NCBI GenBank assembly: GCA_946479125.1
Contig: CAMLET010000114.1
Span: 1 to 8,463 of the forward strand
Source of the DNA: an uncultured Flavobacteriales bacterium
Lineage (GTDB): Bacteria; Bacteroidota; Bacteroidia; Flavobacteriales; Crocinitomicaceae
Direction: 5' to 3'
Length of the DNA: 8,463 bases
Position numbers and translations under genes: made by a program. The notes beneath the pieces were generated by a model, which worked only from the letters and a program-made list of their open reading frames with translations, had not been told where the DNA came from and did no database searches. This document shows positions 1-7,776 of this stretch, piece by piece (position 1 is the first letter of the stretch; every line of letters starts with the position of its first letter).

Positions 1-733
1 GTATATCAATATCACCTTTAATCATTACTGCCTCCCTCAACACGACTTTCATTTCTTGTAACACTTCCGTGCGCTTCAAATAAATGTTGAGCGGTTCATA
101 ATCCTCAGCTTTCACCTGTACATAACTGGGTTTCTTTTCCCAATTCAGTTCTAAGCGGAATGAACCATCTGTTTTGGCAGTCGTTTTACCGATTTCAATG
201 CCGCCTTCATTGAAAATAGTCAGCTTGGCTTTTTCAATCTTGTTTCCAGCACCATCCGTTATGATTCCCGACATCAATTTCTCTTGTGTATGGTCGTATT
301 CCTGAATTGCCACTTCTCCTTTTGTATATTCGTATTCACTTGGTTTAACACAATTCGCAGGCTGTTCTGTAGTGTTTACTGCCGCAACATCTCCCATCAT
401 AATTGGTTCATCCGACTTACAGCTTTCCAAAGCCAGTAACGAAGTTAATGTTGCACCCAAAAGCGCAGTTCGTAAACTGAAATTCGAATACGATTGCTCA
501 GCATACGGGCGATGAATTGGTCGATCCAGCTGCGTTGCTTTAAACCGACCGCAAGTCTTCTGCCCTTTATGTGCCTCTAAAAACTGAATGATTTCTATAT
601 CCGTCGACTTTGAAAAATCAACTACTGGCTTGGCACAAGAATCACAAAAACGACCTTGCTCGTTTGGTGTCATTTTCGACCAGTCTTCATGACAAGGTTC
701 ATTGATTGTTACTTTGATGGATTTCTTTTTCAT
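1..733 (-). CDS. Paralog A: four-Cys / single-TM / carboxypeptidase-regulatory-like protein (3' end outside window)
   Basis: Function unknown. The frame is open from an ATG at 733 to base 1, giving 244 residues with no stop; it ends just after the motif VMIKGDIDI. The cysteine domain has C14, C30, C33 and C61 within PCHEDW, EQGRFCDSC and KTCGRF. A hydrophobic helix follows at about residues 85-102 with an arginine at its start (FSLRT), so the cysteine domain should be cytosolic. The helix ends in LESC (C105) and is followed by KSDEP. Residues about 153-235 read like a CarboxypepD_reg-like/Cna-B beta-sandwich (MSGIITDGAGNKIEKAKLTI, then KTDGSFRLEL). Paralogs B and D end shortly after the equivalent of VMIKG, so probably only a few residues are missing. 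It is the last visible gene of the four-gene set, 12 nt after paralog B. Domain reading is by eye and homology to the neighbours is clear. Confidence 0.85.
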   Translation of the reverse strand, partial: MKKKSIKVTINEPCHEDWSKMTPNEQGRFCDSCAKPVVDFSKSTDIEIIQFLEAHKGQKTCGRFKATQLDRPIHRPYAEQSYSNFSLRTALLGATLTSLLALESCKSDEPIMMGDVAAVNTTEQPANCVKPSEYEYTKGEVAIQEYDHTQEKLMSGIITDGAGNKIEKAKLTIFNEGGIEIGKTTAKTDGSFRLELNWEKKPSYVQVKAEDYEPLNIYLKRTEVLQEMKVVLREAVMIKGDIDI

Positions 734-745
734 GACACTACCGAT

Positions 746-1492
746 TTAAAATTTCTTTCCTTTAAGCTTTCCTCTTACAAGTTGCCGTTTTTTAATTCTA
801 TTGGATTCGAATACACTTAAATGTTCTAATTCAACATCGATAGTTCTACTTTCATCAGACAAAATTGATCGGATTTCGCCATGATACTTTTTGGAACTGA
901 AGCTGATTTGCAGTGGCCCCATACCACTTTTGAATTTTGCAGAATAATTCCCGAACTCATCAGTAATTGTTTCAGCCACATCTGAAAAATCTTTCGTAGA
1001 ATATACGTAAACACGAGCACCTGCAATAGGCATGTTTTTCTCAGAAACCACTTTTCCAGAAATGACAGTTTCCTTTTCGTCGTCATTCGAATAAGTCGAT
1101 AATGGTTTTATCTTACCATTCCCATGAAGAATAGAACTCTCGTGAAAGGCAAATTTTCCACCTACATTTCTGTGAGACTTACAACTTTCCAATGCCAAAA
1201 ACGATGATAAACTTGCACCCAGAACCAAAGCTCTCAGACTGAATAAATTGTTTTCCTTATATCCCAGATTCAACTTTCTATCCAACTGCAATTCATCAAA
1301 ATTGCCACAAAGCTCTACCTTCTTTCCTTTAGCTTTTATGAGAGAATACACTTCCACATCCGAAAGCATGGAAAAATCAATCACCTCCTTTTGGCAAGAA
1401 CCGCAAAAACGACCTTGTTCAGTTGGTGACATCGCATCCCAATTCTCGTGACACGGATCATCAATTGTTAGCTTGAATGATTTGTTTCTCAT
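746..1492 (-). CDS. Paralog B: four-Cys / single-TM / carboxypeptidase-regulatory-like protein, 248 aa
   Basis: Function unknown; this is the only full-length intact member with all family features. The frame can extend two codons to a TTG at 1498, but ATG at 1492 is preferred because the product then starts MRNKSFKLTIDDPC, matching MKKSLKLFVDDPC of paralog D and MKKKSIKVTINEPC of paralog A. C14, C30, C33 and C62 form C-x15-C-x2-C-x28-C in the context CHENW, EQGRFCGSC and LCGNF. A TM helix lies at about 84-101 (FSLRALVLGASLSSFLALES) and ends in C104. A linker leads to a CarboxypepD_reg-like domain at about 142-225 (VISGKVVSEKNMPIAGARVY, then TDEFGNYSAKF). The C terminus is basic (VRGKLKGKKF). 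It starts 6 nt after the stop of paralog C, consistent with one transcript. N-in topology is inferred from the arginine before the helix. Confidence 0.88.
   Translation of the reverse strand: MRNKSFKLTIDDPCHENWDAMSPTEQGRFCGSCQKEVIDFSMLSDVEVYSLIKAKGKKVELCGNFDELQLDRKLNLGYKENNLFSLRALVLGASLSSFLALESCKSHRNVGGKFAFHESSILHGNGKIKPLSTYSNDDEKETVISGKVVSEKNMPIAGARVYVYSTKDFSDVAETITDEFGNYSAKFKSGMGPLQISFSSKKYHGEIRSILSDESRTIDVELEHLSVFESNRIKKRQLVRGKLKGKKF
1374..1462. repeat. Degenerate direct repeat, copy 1 (cysteine-domain coding segment of paralog B)
   Basis: This 89-bp segment aligns without gaps to 2727-2815; hand counting gives 16 mismatches (about 82% identity). It encodes the stretch from DDPCHENW to KEVIDFS. 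It marks gene duplication within the array and is not a mobile repeat. Confidence 0.7.
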
Positions 1493-1498
1493 GGTCAA

Positions 1499-2116
1499 TT
1501 ATTTCTTGGTCAATTTGATCGTTTGAAGACTATTAAGTAGTTCTCCTGAATACAATACCGTTTTTGTCACATATCCATCGCGTTCAATTTTTATCTGGTA
1601 AGCACTTTCAAAATCAATATCTGTCAAAATGATCCCACCATCCAGTAACGAATATCCCGAACCCAGTTCCAAACCGTTTCTGCTTAACACAGTAACTTTA
1701 GCCAAAGGAATCACAGTTGTTTTATCTCTTTCTACAATTTTAAGATCAAGTGCATAAGATTTAAGGACTAAGTCACCATGAAGCAAGGTGCCACCAAGGA
1801 CAACTGCCGACTCCGCCTTTACATCGAAAGACATCGCTGAACTGAACACAAGACCAAGAATTACCGCTTTCAAACTAAACTGAGCCAACGGCTGAAACAA
1901 TGCCGGACTATTGAAACTTAACTGAGACTTTGTAAACTTTCCACATGTCTTTTTACCTTGATTTGTTTCAAGGTACTGATGAATTTCTTCATTAGAAAAA
2001 CGTGTAAAATCAACCAAATTTGTTGAACAGGTTGCACAAAAACCACCATTACTTGTTGGTTTCATATCACTCCACTGTTTGGAACATTGCAATTGTAATT
2101 CTATCAAATCCATCAT
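1499..2116 (-). CDS. Paralog C: divergent four-Cys membrane protein, 205 aa
   Basis: Function unknown; a diverged and shorter member of the same family. The four cysteines are kept with identical spacing (C11, C27, C30, C58), but surrounding signatures have drifted: QCSKQW instead of PCHExW, NGGFCATC instead of QGRFCxSC. A TM helix lies at about 80-97 (FSLKAVILGLVFSSAMSF). It lacks the LESC ending of the other three and continues DVKAES, which resembles an ordinary signal peptidase I site. The C-terminal part (about 128-203, including GGIILTDIDFESAYQIKIER and DGYVTKTV) still resembles a small beta-sandwich domain. Two ATGs are adjacent (2116 and 2113). The first overlaps the TGA ending paralog D's downstream frame as ATGA, which suggests translational coupling to that frame. 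Confidence 0.82.
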   Translation of the reverse strand: MMDLIELQLQCSKQWSDMKPTSNGGFCATCSTNLVDFTRFSNEEIHQYLETNQGKKTCGKFTKSQLSFNSPALFQPLAQFSLKAVILGLVFSSAMSFDVKAESAVVLGGTLLHGDLVLKSYALDLKIVERDKTTVIPLAKVTVLSRNGLELGSGYSLLDGGIILTDIDFESAYQIKIERDGYVTKTVLYSGELLNSLQTIKLTKK

Positions 2117-2305
2117 TTAAACTTAACGTTACTACCTACAGAAACTCGACCTCTAATCATTATTTTTTTTGGAACCAATTGAACTTTCATTTTACCTTTT
2201 TTCACTACAACTTGGTCAAGAGACTGTCGCAGAACTTCATATCCCTCTTTTGAAAAAACAATAGTTACAGCATTCTGTTCATCGTGAATGGAATAACTAA
2301 AATCG

Positions 2306-2311
2306 CCTTTT
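2306..2311 (-). other. Frameshift site in paralog D (AAA-AGG-C)
   Basis: On the minus strand the codons are GAT GAT AAA AGG CGA TTT TAG. The homologous reading resumes as GGC GAT TTT AGT, one base later. The A4 run allows the AAA codon to be read again in the +1 frame with full pairing. Position is certain to within the four identical bases; cause is not known. Confidence 0.8.
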
Positions 2312-2726
2312 ATCATCTGATTTTGCTGAAACAAGCTCTTCATCATTTTGGTCGAGAACAGAAATGCTAACACCAGCAAGACCATGCCCATAATTTGAAT
2401 CTGAAACATTACCGAAGATTCTTATTTCCAAAGGATTATTTGAAATCGTTTGATGGCGTTCCAATCGAGCGGAATTTCCTGTATTCTCAATAGAATCCTG
2501 AACCCACATCTCTCCAACAACTCGCTTACTTCGACTACAACTTTCCAATGACAAAAGTGACGTCAATGTTGCTCCTAAAAGCACAGCTCGCAAACTGAAA
2601 GCAGAATTTTCAACGTAGCCTGAATAAAGACTTCTATTCAATTGCTGAGGTTGAAACTGTCCACAAACTTCCTTTCCATTATGCTGTTCAATGAGCTTCA
2701 AAATGGTTGAATCCGGCAAACCTGAA

Positions 2727-2815
2727 AAATCAATCACTTCCTTTTGACAAGAATTACAAAACCTTCCCTGCTCAGTTGGCGACATTTCATTCCAATCCTC
2801 GTGACAAGGATCATC
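2727..2815. repeat. Degenerate direct repeat, copy 2 (cysteine-domain coding segment of paralog D)
   Basis: Partner of 1374-1462, same orientation and same coding frame, encoding DDPCHEDW to KEVIDFS. Paralogs A and C carry more diverged versions of the same segment. Confidence 0.7.
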
Positions 2816-2958
2816 TACAAAGAGTTTGAGCGATTTTTTCATAGTTATGTTTAATCCTTAATGTGACTATCGGCTTGAAGTAAACAATTGCTGTTCATTT
2901 CATCAATAGACTCATTTTTCGGGAAGCTTTAAGTCGTTGTTACAAGTTAATTGCAAGC

Positions 2959-2980
2959 AAGTTCACTTTAGCAGGAACTT
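2959..2980. repeat. Short inverted repeat in the divergent intergenic region
   Basis: AAGTTC (2959-2964) and GAACTT (2975-2980) are perfect inverted copies around a 10-nt centre. It sits between the divergent paralog D and peptidase genes, 17 bp before the probable -7 element of the peptidase gene. It could be an operator for either direction, or chance in AT-rich sequence. The rest of 2843-3024 shows no gene, and I found no convincing TAnnTTTG element for the leftward genes. Confidence 0.25.
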
Positions 2981-2996
2981 TTTTAACGTTTTGACG

Positions 2997-3004
2997 TATT
3001 TTTA
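2997..3004 (+). promoter_or_regulatory. Probable -7 promoter element of the S9 peptidase gene
   Basis: TATTTTTA matches the Bacteroidota -7 consensus TAnnTTTG in all but the last fixed base. It ends 20 nt before the ATG at 3025, exactly the spacing seen for the consensus element before the transporter gene. A clear TTTG -33 element at the expected distance was not found. Confidence 0.35.
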
Positions 3005-3024
3005 CCTACTTGCGACTGAAAGAT

Positions 3025-5061
3025 ATGAGAAATTTTTTACTCTTGAGTGCATTGGTTATCGGTTTTACGAACTTAACTAGCGCACAATCAAATGAATTCG
3101 ATATTGAGACCTTGTGGAAGCTGAAAAGAATCAGTGGAACAAAAGTTTCTCCCAACGAAAAATGGATCCTTTTCCAGGCTACTTCTTACGAAATGGAGAA
3201 GAACAAAGGGACAACTGTCAACTACCTGATGGACCTGACAACGAAAGAGAAGAAGGAAATCCTGAATTCTTCCGCCTACAACATTGATTGGACGCCAACA
3301 AATCAACTAGTATTCCTGGAAAACGAAGGTTCAAACACTCATTTATCGAAATTCGATCCGGTTGCCGGAGCAAAAACTGTTCTTCACAACTTTGGTGATA
3401 CAGGAATCGATGGATTTGTAATGAGTGCGGATGGAAATCGATTTGCAACTCTAGAAGCGGTAAAGATCAAAGAAGATGTTTACGACAAATATCCGGATCT
3501 TCCATTAGCAAAAGCACGCGTTGAAGACAATCTGATGTACAGACATTGGAACGCATGGTCGGGAAATGAAGCTCCTCACCTATTCTGGTATGAGAAAAAC
3601 GGAACCACGTTCACCAAAAAACGAGATGTGATGTTTGGAGAAAATTTCTCTTCCGTTACTGGTCCATTTGGAGGAATTGAATCGGTTTGCTGGAGTTTGG
3701 ATGGGACCGTTTTGTACTACAGCACGAAGAAAAAGTCAGGAAAAGAATTTGCGGTTTCTACAAACTCAGAGATTTACGCATTCAGAACCGTTGACAATAT
3801 TACAACTACGCTTACATCGGCTCACAAAGGTTACGATACAGAACCAAAGATCAACTACAATGGAAAAACATTGGCTTGGTTGAGCATGGATGAAGACGGA
3901 AACGAAGCTTCGAAAAATAAGCTGCGTATTATGGATCTGGCTTCGCGTGTTGAAAAAGAATTGACATTGAATTGGGATTTGAGCGTTGAATCCGCAACGT
4001 GGCATCCAAGCAAAGACATTATCTTCATTTCGGCAGCAGTTAAAGGTCGAAAAATGGTTTTCCAGGTTGAAGTCGCTTCAGGGAAAATCACGCAGTTAAC
4101 GAATGAAATTTGCGATTTCGTGAATGTTGTTGCCTTGAAAGACCGTTTGATCTTGGAACGCCAATCCATGATAGACCCAACAGATATTTGGGTTTACACC
4201 ATGAAAACCAAAGCAATGGAGAACATCACCAATATCAATCAGGACATCTTGAAAAACTTCCCCGTTCCTGCGGTTCAGGAAAAATGGTATACGACAACTG
4301 ATGGCAAAAAATTGCTGACTTGGGTAATTGTTCCACCAAACTTTGATGCGACGAAGAAATATCCAGCGCTTTTGTATTGTCAGGGGGGACCACAAAGTCC
4401 CGTTTCTCAATACTTCAGCTACCGTTGGAATTTCCGCGTAATGGCTTCTCACGGTTATATCGTTGTTGCACCAAATCGAAGAGGTTTACCAGGTTTTGGT
4501 GAAGAATGGAATGCACAGATCTCGAAAGACTGGGGTGGACAAGCAATGAACGATTACTTGGTTGCGATCGATAGTTCAGTTGCTCAAATTCCGGCAATTG
4601 ACAAAGAAAGACTTGGTGCAGTTGGAGCGTCTTACGGTGGTTATTCGGTTTATTATTTGGCTGGAATTCACAACAATCGATTCAAAACCTTTGTTTCACA
4701 CTGTGGATTGTTCAACCTGGAAAGCTGGTATGGAACTACGGAAGAAATGTTCTTCGCAAATCACGATATTGGCGGACCTTACTGGTTACCGGAAAATAAA
4801 GAGTTGTACGCGAAAAATAGTCCGCACAAAATGGTCGACAAATGGAATACACCAATGATGGTTATTCATGGCGGAAAGGATTTCAGAGTTCCGGAATCTG
4901 AAGGAATGCAGGCTTTTCAAGTACTTCAGATCAAAAACATTCCGAGTAAATATTTGTATTTCCCGGATGAAGGTCACTGGATCACGAAACCTCAAAACGG
5001 TGTTTTATGGTACAGAGAATACTTCGACTGGTTGGATAGCTTCCTGATGAAGACCAAATAA
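3025..5061 (+). CDS. Secreted S9 family serine peptidase, dipeptidyl peptidase 5-like, 678 aa
   Basis: Prolyl-oligopeptidase-family enzyme expected to release dipeptides from peptide N-termini in the periplasm. ATG at 3025 is chosen over an upstream in-frame TTG at 3010 because it places a normal signal peptide at the N terminus (MRNFLLLSALVIGFTNLTSA, cleavage likely after A20). Residues from about 25 to 400 form repeated beta-blades typical of the DPP/acylaminoacyl-peptidase propeller. The alpha/beta hydrolase domain covers about 423-678: oxyanion-region CQGGPQSP (452-459), NRRGLPGFG, nucleophile Ser536 in GASYGGY, Asp619 in HGGKDFRVP and His651 in DEGHW. The triad is complete. Length and the QGGPQSP/NRRGLPGFG signatures fit DPP5-like proteins known from Porphyromonas (about 680 residues), so hydrophobic dipeptide release is likely; other S9 specificities are possible. 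It is probably transcribed from the element at 2997-3004, and the next gene starts 42 nt downstream. Confidence 0.93.
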   Translation: MRNFLLLSALVIGFTNLTSAQSNEFDIETLWKLKRISGTKVSPNEKWILFQATSYEMEKNKGTTVNYLMDLTTKEKKEILNSSAYNIDWTPTNQLVFLENEGSNTHLSKFDPVAGAKTVLHNFGDTGIDGFVMSADGNRFATLEAVKIKEDVYDKYPDLPLAKARVEDNLMYRHWNAWSGNEAPHLFWYEKNGTTFTKKRDVMFGENFSSVTGPFGGIESVCWSLDGTVLYYSTKKKSGKEFAVSTNSEIYAFRTVDNITTTLTSAHKGYDTEPKINYNGKTLAWLSMDEDGNEASKNKLRIMDLASRVEKELTLNWDLSVESATWHPSKDIIFISAAVKGRKMVFQVEVASGKITQLTNEICDFVNVVALKDRLILERQSMIDPTDIWVYTMKTKAMENITNINQDILKNFPVPAVQEKWYTTTDGKKLLTWVIVPPNFDATKKYPALLYCQGGPQSPVSQYFSYRWNFRVMASHGYIVVAPNRRGLPGFGEEWNAQISKDWGGQAMNDYLVAIDSSVAQIPAIDKERLGAVGASYGGYSVYYLAGIHNNRFKTFVSHCGLFNLESWYGTTEEMFFANHDIGGPYWLPENKELYAKNSPHKMVDKWNTPMMVIHGGKDFRVPESEGMQAFQVLQIKNIPSKYLYFPDEGHWITKPQNGVLWYREYFDWLDSFLMKTK

Positions 5062-5075
5062 CTCTAATATTCTTT

Positions 5076-5083
5076 TAACTTTG
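5076..5083 (+). promoter_or_regulatory. Consensus Bacteroidota -7 element before the MMPL transporter gene
   Basis: TAACTTTG is an exact match to TAnnTTTG and lies in the 42-nt gap after the peptidase stop, 20 nt before the transporter ATG. A transcription start at about 5090 would leave a very short leader. No TTTG -33 element is evident; the expected place lies in the 3' end of the peptidase gene. The transporter and rfbA may therefore have their own promoter in addition to read-through. Confidence 0.55.
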
Positions 5084-5103
5084 CAAGCTTAATCTCAATT
5101 TAC

Positions 5104-7776
5104 ATGTGGAATAGACTCGCCAACATTGTACTTCGAAATCGTTTTTTAATCCTTGGAATTTTCTCTTTGCTGACTGTCCTTTTTGGATATTATGCTGCGA
5201 CAAAACTGAAGATTGAAAACAAATATGGGAACATGTTGCCAAAAGATACTGAGGCACAACAAACCTATATGTCATTCAAAGAAAACTTTGGTGAAGACGG
5301 TTCAACGTTGGCTATCGGTATTAAATGTAAAGACCTTTACACAGAGAAAAAATTCAATGCGTGGAAGGAACTTGGTTCAAAAATACTGGAAAGACGTGCA
5401 GTTGAAGGTGTAATTTCTGAGGCGAAACTGGTAACACTTAAAAACGATACTGCGAAGAGTAATTTCATCGTTTCACCCATTTTTGTCGACACCACTTTTA
5501 ATGAGAAATCGATAGAGGAAATTCGAAAAGAAGTTAGAAACAACCCACTTTTCGACAACATGCTTTACAACGATTCTACAGGAGTAAGCTTGATGTTGGT
5601 ATCCATTAACGAAGATTCTTTATTGGACAAAACAAGACAAGAAATTGTCATCGACATTGAAAATTTAGCAAGAACATACGAGCCTATTTTTGGGAAAACG
5701 CATTTTGCCGGACTTCCGCACATGCGTGTCCTCATCGGTAAACGTATCCTGAATGAGATGTACATTTTCATTGCATTGTCGGTATTTGTATCGGCATTGT
5801 TAATGTATTTCTTCTTCCGCTCGGTTCGTGTTACTTTGATCTGTATTCTTGTAGTAATGATCACCGTAATTTGGGCGCTTGGAACAATTGCAATGTTCGG
5901 CTATCCGGTTTCCATTATGATGGCATTGATTCCGCCGTTAATGATCGTAATTGGAATTCCCAACTGTATTTACCTCTACAATAAATATCATCAGGAGTTT
6001 AGAGCTCATAGAAACAAAGCAAAAGCACTTCACCGTGTAATTCGTAAAACGGGAACGGCAATGTGGTTAACCAACGTTACTACAGCTTTTGGTTTCATTA
6101 CCTTCTTGTTTACCAATTCAGATAAATTCTTTGAATTTGGTGTGATCTCATCTGTAAACATCATGCTTTGTTATGTTGTTTCCATTGCATTGATCCCGAT
6201 CTTCGCATCATTCTCTAAAAATCCACCTGAGCGTCATTTGAAACACCTTGACCGCAAGCAGGCAATTGGTTTCCTAAATCGTTTGGTACGTTGGACAACT
6301 AATAAACGTCCACTAATTTACATTCTAACAATTGTTATTACGATTGCTGCCGGAGCTGGAATTTTCATGATCAAAGTAACCGGAAATATTACCGGAGATT
6401 TACCGAAAAACGATCCTATCCTGAAAGACGTTCAGTTCATGGAAACCAATTTCGGTGGTGCAATTCCATTTGAGGTGATGATCCATTACAAAGAGCCGGG
6501 ACGTTTGTTCTCAAAAGGGACTTTGAACAGTTTGGAAGAAGTTCAGGCATCGTTTGCTAATGACACATTATTTGCAAAAAGTTTATCTATCGTGGATTTC
6601 GTGAAAGTCATTAACATGGCTTACTACGGAAACGATCCTGCACGTTACGAATTGATTTCGAACAGAGATAAATTGAGACTGAAAGAGTACTTTGATAACT
6701 TCTCGATGTCTAACACCAATCAGGTTTTCTCATTGAACGAATTGGTTGATACCGCAAATTGCATTATTCGCGTAAGAACGCAAATGCGCGATATCGGTTC
6801 ATATGAAGTTTCTGACGAGGTGAATTTGGTGAAAAACCGAATCGATTCATTGATGAATCCGGACAAACACCATTTGGAACGTTTGTACAAAGGATTTGAA
6901 AAAGGAAAGAAATCATTTGCTGATTCTATTCTAGATAATTACAATGCGGTAAATATTGCATTGACAGAAATCCTTTCAAAAGGTTCAGCAGACAAGCAAT
7001 TGGCTTTCGACAGTGATCCGGAATTGGTAAAAACGTATAAATCGAAACCGAAATTCAAGGAGAACTTACGTAAGGCAATTGATAAAACGTACTTTGACGT
7101 TGAATTGACAGGAACATCTGTTGTTGCTTCGGAAGGAACGCAATACCTGGTGAACAGTTTATTACAATCCATCATTTTCGCGATTCTTTCTATTGCCGCT
7201 TTGATGGCCGTGTTGTTCTACTCGTTCAGAATGGTTGTCGTTTCCATGATCCCGAACATCATTCCAATGATCATTACTGCTGGAATTATGGGATGGTTCG
7301 GAATTCCGTTAAAACCTTCTACTCTTTTGATCTTCTCAATTGCTTTAGGAATTACGGTTGATAATACCATTCACTTCCTGGCGCATTACCGTCATGAATT
7401 GCGTTCTAAAAAGCACGATTTGAAAGAATGTGTTGCCATTTCTATCCGCGAAACAGGATTAAGTATCATTTATACTTCCGTAATTCTATTCTTCGGATTT
7501 ATCGTATTCGTATTCTCTGATTTCGGTGGAACACAAGCCCTTGGTTATTTATCTGCAATTACCTACTTCGTTGCGTTGTTTACCAACTTGATTCTTCTTC
7601 CATGTTTGTTATTGAGCTACGAACGTATGCTTACTACAAAAACATTTGAGGAATCGGTTGAATTGTACGAAGACGAAGATGATACCGATTGGGATTTATT
7701 GACAGTTGAGGAAAAAGACAGCACTGAAGATGATTCTGATACAGATTCTGAAATAACTACGGAACCAGCAAAATAA
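5104..7776 (+). CDS. RND superfamily / MMPL-type transporter with two MMPL repeats, 890 aa
   Basis: Predicted inner-membrane exporter of the COG1033-like RND group; substrate unknown (lipids, hopanoid-like molecules or drugs are handled by relatives). Layout is the usual 12-helix duplication: TM1 about 9-31, a periplasmic domain to about 215, TM2-TM6 between 219 and 370, TM7 about 403-424, a second periplasmic domain to about 680, then TM8-TM12 between 686 and 838. The second half has the family-type acidic motif in TM10, GITVDN with Asp753. The equivalent site of the first half reads GIPN (284-287) without an acidic residue. The tail after TM12 is cytosolic and strongly acidic: about 20 Asp/Glu among residues 849-890. 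ATG at 5104 is supported by the -7 element 20 nt upstream and by TM1 starting close to it. Its stop codon overlaps the start of rfbA by one base. No membrane-fusion or outer-membrane partner is encoded nearby, which is normal for MMPL proteins. Confidence 0.9.
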   Translation: MWNRLANIVLRNRFLILGIFSLLTVLFGYYAATKLKIENKYGNMLPKDTEAQQTYMSFKENFGEDGSTLAIGIKCKDLYTEKKFNAWKELGSKILERRAVEGVISEAKLVTLKNDTAKSNFIVSPIFVDTTFNEKSIEEIRKEVRNNPLFDNMLYNDSTGVSLMLVSINEDSLLDKTRQEIVIDIENLARTYEPIFGKTHFAGLPHMRVLIGKRILNEMYIFIALSVFVSALLMYFFFRSVRVTLICILVVMITVIWALGTIAMFGYPVSIMMALIPPLMIVIGIPNCIYLYNKYHQEFRAHRNKAKALHRVIRKTGTAMWLTNVTTAFGFITFLFTNSDKFFEFGVISSVNIMLCYVVSIALIPIFASFSKNPPERHLKHLDRKQAIGFLNRLVRWTTNKRPLIYILTIVITIAAGAGIFMIKVTGNITGDLPKNDPILKDVQFMETNFGGAIPFEVMIHYKEPGRLFSKGTLNSLEEVQASFANDTLFAKSLSIVDFVKVINMAYYGNDPARYELISNRDKLRLKEYFDNFSMSNTNQVFSLNELVDTANCIIRVRTQMRDIGSYEVSDEVNLVKNRIDSLMNPDKHHLERLYKGFEKGKKSFADSILDNYNAVNIALTEILSKGSADKQLAFDSDPELVKTYKSKPKFKENLRKAIDKTYFDVELTGTSVVASEGTQYLVNSLLQSIIFAILSIAALMAVLFYSFRMVVVSMIPNIIPMIITAGIMGWFGIPLKPSTLLIFSIALGITVDNTIHFLAHYRHELRSKKHDLKECVAISIRETGLSIIYTSVILFFGFIVFVFSDFGGTQALGYLSAITYFVALFTNLILLPCLLLSYERMLTTKTFEESVELYEDEDDTDWDLLTVEEKDSTEDDSDTDSEITTEPAK

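Larger units (their letters stand above)
2113..2842 (-). pseudogene. Paralog D: four-Cys / single-TM / carboxypeptidase-regulatory-like gene interrupted by a +1 frameshift
   Basis: As read, the ATG at 2842 gives 181 residues ending DDKRRF at a TAG (2297-2299). The family domain continues in the next frame down to a TGA at 2113-2115. Removing one A of the A4 run at 2308-2311 joins them as SDDKGDFSYSI and gives 242 residues, close to the 248 of paralog B. The restored part aligns with paralog B (TDEFGNYSAKF against SDDKGDFSYSI; LQISFSSKKYHG against VTIVFSKEGYEV), and its IMIRGR near the C terminus matches VMIKGD of paralog A. The N-terminal part is intact: C13, C29, C32, C60, TM helix at about 82-99, LESC with C102. 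It is the first gene of the minus-strand set. It could be a real mutation, a homopolymer sequencing error, or recoding. If the break is real, the 181-residue product lacks most of the extracytoplasmic domain. Confidence 0.8.

Noticed and set aside
1493..1498. TTG start for paralog B, two codons upstream
   Set aside because: The ATG at 1492 aligns the N terminus with those of paralogs A and D.
2113..2409. A separate 98-residue protein starting MFQIQIMGMV with a hydrophobic, signal-like N terminus
   Set aside because: Its first part is the out-of-frame reading of paralog D, and its second half is the missing end of paralog D's own domain, so it is better explained as the downstream half of a frameshifted gene.
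1..2842. Zinc-binding anti-sigma factors as identity of the four-Cys paralogs
   Set aside because: The cytosolic cysteine block followed by a TM helix invites the idea, but the HxxxCxxC motif of ZAS proteins is absent and no ECF sigma gene is adjacent.
2959..2984. Hairpin followed by six T's read as a rho-independent terminator on the plus strand
   Set aside because: The stem is only 6 AT-rich pairs with a 10-nt loop, and no plus-strand gene ends upstream in the window.
3010..3024. TTG start for the peptidase, five codons upstream
   Set aside because: It overlaps the expected transcription start and adds a charged stretch before a signal peptide that is normal from ATG 3025.
3088..4452. Several open frames antisense to or out of frame with the peptidase gene (for example 4096-4452 minus)
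   Set aside because: They lie wholly within a well-supported gene, show no domain or composition signal, and are typical shadow frames.
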